The notes under the pieces: model-generated
The model's input: only the letters and a program-made list of their open reading frames with translations
Database searches by the model: none
What the model was told of the DNA's origin: nothing
Made by a program: the position numbers and the translations under genes
Assembly: GCA_031359995.1 (NCBI GenBank)
Contig: JANMAT010000119.1
Location: forward strand, 1-9,950
DNA: 9,950 bases
Source of the DNA: JANMAT01 sp031359995
Lineage (GTDB): Bacteria > Actinomycetota > Acidimicrobiia > Acidimicrobiales > Ilumatobacteraceae
Reading direction: 5' to 3'
In this document: piece after piece, positions 6,549 to 9,950 of the stretch
Layout of the letters: every line of letters starts with the position of its first letter
How positions within the stretch are numbered: position 1 is the stretch's first letter

Positions 6549-6583
6549 CGAGGGCCGATGCACCGTCGGTGCACCGGCCCTCG
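6549..6583. repeat. Long imperfect inverted repeat directly after the terminator
   Basis: CGAGGGCCG (6549-6557) pairs with CGGCCCTCG (6575-6583). After one A-C mismatch, TGCACC (6559-6564) pairs with GGTGCA (6568-6573) around a GTC loop. Fifteen of 16 positions pair, only 11 bases after the preceding hairpin. It could be a second terminator, a regulator site, or a hairpin marking the edge of the accessory region. Confidence 0.7.
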
Positions 6584-6890
6584 TTCGCGTACTACCGACG
6601 CCTGGCCCGCGACCGTCCGGTCGACTTCCACGAGGAGAGCTGGCTCGCGTCGATCTCACGGCGGTGGCGGCCACGACGGCCACTGCGCTGCTCGACGTTG
6701 CGCCGCTCACACCGCAGCGCCTCGACACGATCGGGCTGACCGCACCCGCCGCCGCGCTGGCCGGTGCCCTCGGCGTGCCGACGGCGGTGGAACTGGTGGC
6801 CGGTCGCGGGGTCGAGAGAACTCATGCGTCCCGCCGAGGTTCTCCATCACGCTGTCGTCGGCGGCGGGAAACCTTGTGACACCGCGTCTC
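6584..6890 (+). other. About 300 bp with no supported gene; possible gene remnant
   Basis: No start codon with a ribosome binding site leads a convincing protein here. In one plus frame, bases about 6640-6830 look coding: third positions are almost all G or C and the translation is a fluent alanine/leucine-rich stretch (LDVAPLTPQRLDTIGLTAPA and onward). The frame has no proper start, since its only upstream start falls inside the terminator stem. It ends in an arginine-rich run typical of noncoding frames. An older gene fragment left by a rearrangement would fit. I cannot name a family. Confidence 0.3.
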
Positions 6891-6896
6891 TAGGTT
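6891..6896 (+). promoter_or_regulatory. Candidate -10 element (TAGGTT) for a leaderless DUF222 gene transcript
   Basis: TAGGTT fits TAnnnT and is followed by exactly seven bases before ATG 6904. A TTGTGACA stretch lies just upstream (6874-6881), but its spacing to TAGGTT is too short for a normal -35. Confidence 0.45.
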
Positions 6897-6903
6897 GGTG
6901 CCC

Positions 6904-7938
6904 ATGAACGCCGGCGTCGCTCCCCTCGTCGAACGCCTCGGCGCGCTCGACCCGGCAACCGCCGGAGCCGACGTTCTGCGCTCGGCGCTCGCCGACCTGA
7001 AGCGTCTGCGGTCGTGGACCGACGCCAGGGAAGCGGCCGTCGTCGCCGCGTTGCAGGCTGCGGTGTCGTTCCCGGAGCGGGCCATCACCGACAGCCAACA
7101 GGTGCCCTTCCGAGACGCCGAGCGCGCCCTCGCCCGCGCCCAGTTCCTCCGCGAGGTTCCCGGGTTCGCAGCCGCGCTCGAAGCGGGCTCGATCACGGTC
7201 GGGCACGTCAACGAGCTGCTGCGGGCGAGCAAACGACTGGAGCCGACGGCGCGAGCGATCCTGCTCGCCGGCGCCGATCGGCTCGCGGTGCTGGCGGCCG
7301 GGCTCGATGCTGACGCGTTCGCGCGGCGAGTGAGGCACCGCTGCCAACTCCTCCGAGACGACGAGTCCGACAACGCTCGTCTCCGACGGCAGCAGCAGGC
7401 CACCAGTCTGCGTTCGTGGGTCGATCAGATCACCGGCATGTGGTGCTTCCACGCCGAGTTGGACCCGGTCACCGGCCTCCACCTCGACCAGGCGTTGCGA
7501 GCTCAGCTCGAACGGCTCTTCCACGACAAGGTCCTCGACACCGCACCCACCGACGCACTCGCCCGCCAGCACCACCTCGCGGCGTTGGCGTTCGCCGATC
7601 TCGTCCTCCATCCGGGCCGCGGGGCGCGGGTCCGTCCCGAAGTCGTCGCCGTCCTCGACCTGAGTGACGGACCGGACCAGATCGAATGGAACCTGCCCAT
7701 CGAGGTCCCGAAGCGGGTCATGGACGCCCTGCTCGGACAAGCTGACCTGTCCGTCGTCGTGGTCCGCAACGGCGTCGTGCTCCACGCCCCCGGCAAACTC
7801 GATGAAGGCCGGGCCAAGCGCACCGCCAGCCAGGCGCAACGACGCGCCCTGCGCGGGTTCTACCGGTGCAAGATCCACCACGTGCGCTACTGGGAGAACA
7901 ACGGCGGCACCGACCTCGCCAAGCTGATGACTTGCTAA
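6904..7938 (+). CDS. DUF222/13E12-family protein with a damaged, truncated HNH domain
   Basis: The 344-residue product has the long helical DUF222 (13E12 repeat family) region, with RDAERALARAQFLREVPGFA, EAGSITVGHVNELL and a central HAELDPVTGLHLDQAL. Family members normally end in an HNH nuclease of the form YRTCxxPGC...C.IHHV..W..GG.TDL.NL..LC..HH...H. Here the end reads ALRGFY RCKIHHVRYW ENNGGTDLAKLMTC and then stops. About 13 residues carrying the first zinc-binding cysteine pair are missing between YR and CKIHH. The final CxxHH segment is also gone, and Lys stands where the catalytic Asn of NL would be expected. Intact members are usually about 400 residues or longer. The stop is nine bases from the serine recombinase start, so truncation by insertion is the simplest explanation. 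Nuclease activity is doubtful. ATG 6904 is chosen over TTG 6895 and GTG 6898 because of the TAGGTT spacing. Confidence 0.85.
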   Translation: MNAGVAPLVERLGALDPATAGADVLRSALADLKRLRSWTDAREAAVVAALQAAVSFPERAITDSQQVPFRDAERALARAQFLREVPGFAAALEAGSITVGHVNELLRASKRLEPTARAILLAGADRLAVLAAGLDADAFARRVRHRCQLLRDDESDNARLRRQQQATSLRSWVDQITGMWCFHAELDPVTGLHLDQALRAQLERLFHDKVLDTAPTDALARQHHLAALAFADLVLHPGRGARVRPEVVAVLDLSDGPDQIEWNLPIEVPKRVMDALLGQADLSVVVVRNGVVLHAPGKLDEGRAKRTASQAQRRALRGFYRCKIHHVRYWENNGGTDLAKLMTC

Positions 7939-7947
7939 GGTGCAGGA
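7915..7947. other. Probable attachment-site junction (attL/attR) of an integrated element
   Basis: The DUF222 protein loses its family consensus between the codons for TDLAKL and the stop at 7938, and the recombinase gene begins at 7948. Serine integrase genes normally sit next to their attachment site, so the crossover should lie in this interval. The other half-site would be to the right, outside the window, so no core repeat can be shown here. Confidence 0.5.
7936..7941 (+). promoter_or_regulatory. Candidate -10 element (TAAGGT) for the serine recombinase
   Basis: TAAGGT fits TAnnnT and lies six bases before ATG 7948, the spacing of a leaderless start. It overlaps the TAA stop of the DUF222 gene. 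A weak Shine-Dalgarno (AAGG, 7937-7940) in the same bases is the alternative reading. Confidence 0.45.
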
Positions 7948-9408
7948 ATGACCACCGCTTGCATCTACCTCCGCCTGAGCGCTAAGTCGAAGGGCGAGCG
8001 CAACGTCGTCAACCTCGCCACGCAGGAAGCCGACTGCCGCAAGCTGGCCAAGGAACACGGTGCCACCGTCGTCGAGGTGTTCAAGGACTACGGGCAATCG
8101 GCGTTCGACCGTGACAACCCCGACGACCGCCCGCAGTACGCCGCCCTGTGCGATGCGATGCGCCGCAAAGAACTCGACATCGTGCTCGCGTGGCACACGG
8201 ATCGCCTGTGGCGAGACAACCTTGAGCAGGCCATGTTCGTGCGCGACGCCCAGCGCTCAGGGCTCAAGCTGGTGGTCACCAAGACAGCGCGCATCGACCC
8301 GCAGAACCCCGACGACGAGTTCCTGCTCTCCATCCTCACCGCCGTGGCCAAGAAAGAGTCGGCCGACAAGCGGCGCCGCATCACGTCGAAGATGGCCGCC
8401 AACGCCGCCGCCGGCCTGCCCGCCGGCACCGGTGCCAACCGGCCGTTCGGCTACGAAACCGACCGCGTCACCATCGTGCCCGCCGAGGCCGCCGTCATCC
8501 GCGAGGCGTGCGCTCGACTGCTCAACGGTGAGACGTTGCGCTCGGTCACGGCATGGCTGAACGCCGCCGGGATCGGCACCGTCCACGGCCGCCCGTGGGA
8601 CACGACCCGCATCCGCGACATCGCCGTGTCGCCCCGCTACGCCGGCAAGCGGGCCGTGGGCAAGCGGGCCAACGCCGTCGTGGTCGCCGACGCCGTGTGG
8701 GACGGCATCATCGACGCTCAGACGTCGGACCGGTTGCGTGCCCTGCTGCTCGACCCGGAGCGACGCACGAACCGCTCGGCCCGCAGCTACCTGCTCTCAA
8801 GCCTCGTGGTGTGCTCCCTGTGCGAGCAGTCGATGCGATCGCACCCGCGCTACGACCGCACCGGCGCCGATGGGCAGCGGGCCCGCGACTACTCGTGCAG
8901 CACCGGTTCCGACCGGCCGTTGGCGTGCGGGCGAATGATGATCCACGCCGCCGAACTAGAGCAGATGGTCGGCGCCGCGGTGGCCAGGAGGTTCGTCGAC
9001 CTGGCCGCCGCCGACGTGTTCGCCCCACCGGCCGACGCCGTCAACGACGCCATATCGGTCGAGGTCGCCACCATCGACACGAAGACGGCCAAGCTCGGCG
9101 CCGACTGGGCCGCCGACCGAATCACCGACGCCGCCTACTACGCCGCGCAGGCCGGGCTCGTCGAACGACGGGCGCAGCTCTCGGCCATGGTGCGCCGCAA
9201 CGTCACCACGCTCCCGCCGATCTTCGCCGAGCTGGCCGCGCACCCCGAGCGCGTCGTCACCGACTGGCCGACGTACACCTTCGATCGGCAACGTGCCCTC
9301 ATCGCCGCCACCATCGAGCACGTCGTCATCGCCCCCAACGCGACCCGTGGTGCCCGCGGGTTCGACCCGACCCGGGTGAGAATCGTATGGATGCATGGTG
9401 ACAGGTAG
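7948..9408 (+). CDS. Large serine recombinase (site-specific integrase)
   Basis: The 486-residue protein has the architecture of large serine integrases, which join attP and attB through a phosphoserine link without homologous flanks. The resolvase domain (about 1-150) has YLRLS with nucleophile Ser11 and the accompanying Arg9, a Q-E-x-D-C-R-K-L helix, DRLWRD (about 85-90) and the long helix with KKESADKRRR (about 135-144). A Recombinase domain follows (about 160-270: NRPFGYE, LLNGETLRSVTAWLNAAGI, GRPWDTTRIRDI, NPRYAG-like SPRYAGKR). A zinc ribbon uses C289, C292, C317 and C327, then a coiled-coil-like stretch (about 370-415) and a C-terminal DPTRVRIVW segment. Size and domain order match actinophage and ICE integrases rather than small resolvases. 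The gene abuts the truncated DUF222 gene and precedes an excisionase-like gene. Confidence 0.93.
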   Translation: MTTACIYLRLSAKSKGERNVVNLATQEADCRKLAKEHGATVVEVFKDYGQSAFDRDNPDDRPQYAALCDAMRRKELDIVLAWHTDRLWRDNLEQAMFVRDAQRSGLKLVVTKTARIDPQNPDDEFLLSILTAVAKKESADKRRRITSKMAANAAAGLPAGTGANRPFGYETDRVTIVPAEAAVIREACARLLNGETLRSVTAWLNAAGIGTVHGRPWDTTRIRDIAVSPRYAGKRAVGKRANAVVVADAVWDGIIDAQTSDRLRALLLDPERRTNRSARSYLLSSLVVCSLCEQSMRSHPRYDRTGADGQRARDYSCSTGSDRPLACGRMMIHAAELEQMVGAAVARRFVDLAAADVFAPPADAVNDAISVEVATIDTKTAKLGADWAADRITDAAYYAAQAGLVERRAQLSAMVRRNVTTLPPIFAELAAHPERVVTDWPTYTFDRQRALIAATIEHVVIAPNATRGARGFDPTRVRIVWMHGDR

Positions 9409-9416
9409 GGCGTCGC

Positions 9417-9558
9417 CGTGATTGAATAGCAGGTGCACGGCCGATAGGACGTGATGGGTGAACGTGTGAGGCGAGAGCTTCGCCGTGGTCGGGTCTAGGC
9501 GTGACGCCGCCGACCACGTGAGCCGTGATGGCTCCGGGCACTGATGGGCCGTGATGGC
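9417..9558 (+). repeat. Repeated CGTGATGG-type motif
   Basis: CGTGATTG occurs at 9417-9424 and CGTGATGG at 9450-9457, 9524-9531 and 9550-9557, with a related CTGATGG at 9541-9547. The last two full copies extend to an 11-base direct repeat, GCCGTGATGGC (9522-9532 and 9548-9558). Such clustering upstream of a small HTH gene suggests binding sites for the excisionase or a repressor. Spacing (33, 74, 26) is irregular, so chance cannot be excluded. Confidence 0.5.
9484..9518. repeat. 9-bp perfect inverted repeat with inner GGCGT/ACGCC dyad
   Basis: CGTGGTCGG (9484-9492) is matched by CCGACCACG (9510-9518). Inside the 17-base interval is a second small dyad, GGCGTGACGCC. It may be a hairpin terminator for the integrase gene (76 bases after its stop) or a protein-binding site. 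Confidence 0.6.
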
Positions 9559-9609
9559 CGAAGGACCACGACGCCGCTGGCGCGAGCCGCGGACGTCGTA
9601 CGGCCAGGG

Positions 9610-9624
9610 TCGACGTGACGTCGA
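9610..9624. promoter_or_regulatory. 15-bp palindrome, possible operator of the excisionase gene
   Basis: TCGACGT and ACGTCGA flank a single central G, giving a perfect odd palindrome 48 bases before ATG 9673. The flanks GGG...AACC nearly extend the dyad. The size and symmetry fit a dimeric regulator site. No -10 element was recognised close by. Confidence 0.45.
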
Positions 9625-9672
9625 ACCGTTGGGGCCGGTCCCCCGTCGACCTCCACCCATCGAGGTGCACCC

Positions 9673-9867
9673 ATGCCCCTACCCCCAGCGGACGCCGTCG
9701 AGCGCCGCGCCCTGACCATCGACGAAACCGCCGCCTCGGTGACGGTCAGTCGGAGCACCGTCGTTCGTCTCATCGCTAGCGGTCGACTACGCCACACTCG
9801 CATCGGCTCCCGCGTCCTCATCCCCGTCGACGCCATCGACGAGCTGCTCTCAGAGCGGGGCCAGTGA
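9673..9867 (+). CDS. Excisionase-family helix-turn-helix DNA-binding protein
   Basis: This 64-residue protein is almost entirely a MerR-like winged HTH of the excisionase (HTH_17) type. LTIDETAASVTVSRSTVVRL (about 14-33) forms the helix-turn-helix and RIGSRVLIP (about 43-51) the wing strand, with a closing helix VDAIDELL. Such proteins act as recombination directionality factors or small regulators of mobile elements, and the position after the integrase supports that. Serine integrases often use unrelated directionality factors, so a repressor or replication-control role remains possible. ATG 9673 has GAGG seven bases upstream. ACCTC (9649-9653) could pair with GAGGT (9662-9666) and mask that site weakly. 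The gene overlaps the next start by one base (TGATG). Confidence 0.85.
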   Translation: MPLPPADAVERRALTIDETAASVTVSRSTVVRLIASGRLRHTRIGSRVLIPVDAIDELLSERGQ

Positions 9868-9950
9868 TGGCGGCCGACCCGTTCGAAGCCAACGCGGCCG
9901 CCGACGACCTGTTGCGCCGATGCCCACCGCCACCGTTCACGGCACGGCAG
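9867..9950 (+). CDS. N-terminus of an unidentified element gene (partial)
   Basis: ATG 9867 shares its A with the TGA stop of the excisionase-like gene, a translational-coupling arrangement. The frame stays open for 28 codons to the window edge, beginning MAADPFEANAAADDLL and continuing with a proline-rich PPPPF stretch. Too little is visible to name a family. In actinobacterial elements this position is often taken by a replication or primase-type gene, but nothing seen here shows that. Confidence 0.6.
   Translation, partial: MAADPFEANAAADDLLRRCPPPPFTARQ

Larger units (their letters stand above)
9409..9672. other. 264-bp noncoding, motif-rich spacer between integrase and excisionase genes
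   Basis: No convincing protein frame exists on either strand. The DUF222 C-terminus does not resume here, so the recombinase is not a stand-alone insertion within that gene. The spacer contains repeated CGTGATGG-type motifs, a 9-bp inverted repeat, a 15-bp near-perfect palindrome and the excisionase ribosome binding site. Confidence 0.6.
7930..9950 (+). mobile_element. Integrase end of an integrated element continuing past the right edge
   Basis: Serine integrase, excisionase-type HTH protein and an overlapping downstream gene lie in that order on one strand, beginning where a host-type gene is cut off. That is the usual layout of the integration module of prophages and integrative conjugative elements. 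The left boundary is inferred from the DUF222 truncation and the right boundary is not in the window. Element type (phage, ICE or satellite) cannot be told. Confidence 0.6.

Noticed and set aside
6514..6879. A 121-codon plus-strand frame starting in the terminator
   Set aside because: Its start lies inside the terminator stem and the end is arginine-rich; only its middle looks coding, so it is treated as a possible remnant.
7938..9669. AGGTGCA occurring at 7938-7944, 9431-9437 and 9663-9669, considered as an attachment-site duplication
   Set aside because: Seven bases is within chance in this composition, flanks do not agree, and the HNH coding sequence does not resume after 9409.
1..9950. 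CRISPR arrays, tRNA or rRNA genes, insertion-sequence transposases
   Set aside because: No regularly spaced repeats of suitable length, no tRNA-like cloverleaf noticed, and no DDE or other transposase motif found; the only recombinase is the serine integrase.

Overview
The window is very GC-rich, densely coding DNA with strong G/C preference at third codon positions, many GTG starts and several TAnnnT -10 elements placed 6-9 bases before a start codon. With a DUF222/13E12-family gene present, this points to Actinomycetota. Acidimicrobiia-like is my best guess, but it rests on composition and family content only.

The left two thirds (1-6500) read as ordinary chromosome. The tail of an unidentified gene with a hydrophobic segment (2-184, +) converges on a two-gene minus-strand unit, an inositol-monophosphatase-family phosphatase (745-1497) overlapping a Nudix hydrolase (266-748). 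A 19-bp hairpin at 193-236 lies between the convergent genes. Divergent from the phosphatase is a 193-residue protein I do not recognise (1579-2160). A short, extremely acidic protein (2210-2479) and an agmatinase/ureohydrolase-family enzyme (2511-3557) follow on the same strand. A secreted M14-type zinc carboxypeptidase with a peptidoglycan-binding domain (3573-4568, -) and a membrane fatty-acid desaturase (4651-5607, +) are divergently transcribed from an 80-bp spacer. Next comes a two-helix membrane protein of unknown function (5799-6494), followed by a terminator and a second large hairpin.

The right third looks like accessory DNA. After about 300 bp without a convincing gene comes a DUF222/13E12-family protein (6904-7938). 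Its C-terminal HNH domain lacks the first cysteine pair and stops abruptly. Nine bases later a large serine recombinase begins (7948-9408). It is followed by 264 bp of motif-rich noncoding DNA, a small excisionase-type helix-turn-helix protein (9673-9867), and a gene that overlaps it by one base and runs off the window. I read this as the integrase end of an integrated element (prophage, ICE or similar) inserted into the 3' part of the DUF222 gene, with the rest of the element to the right. The arrangement resembles the M. tuberculosis prophage phiRv1, whose serine integrase uses REP13E12 repeats, which carry genes of the same 13E12 family. That parallel is inference from memory, not a computed alignment.

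The most useful leads are this probable attachment junction, with the integrase promoter sitting on the truncation point, and the repeated CGTGATGG-type motifs and palindromes between integrase and excisionase. No CRISPR array, rRNA or tRNA was seen.
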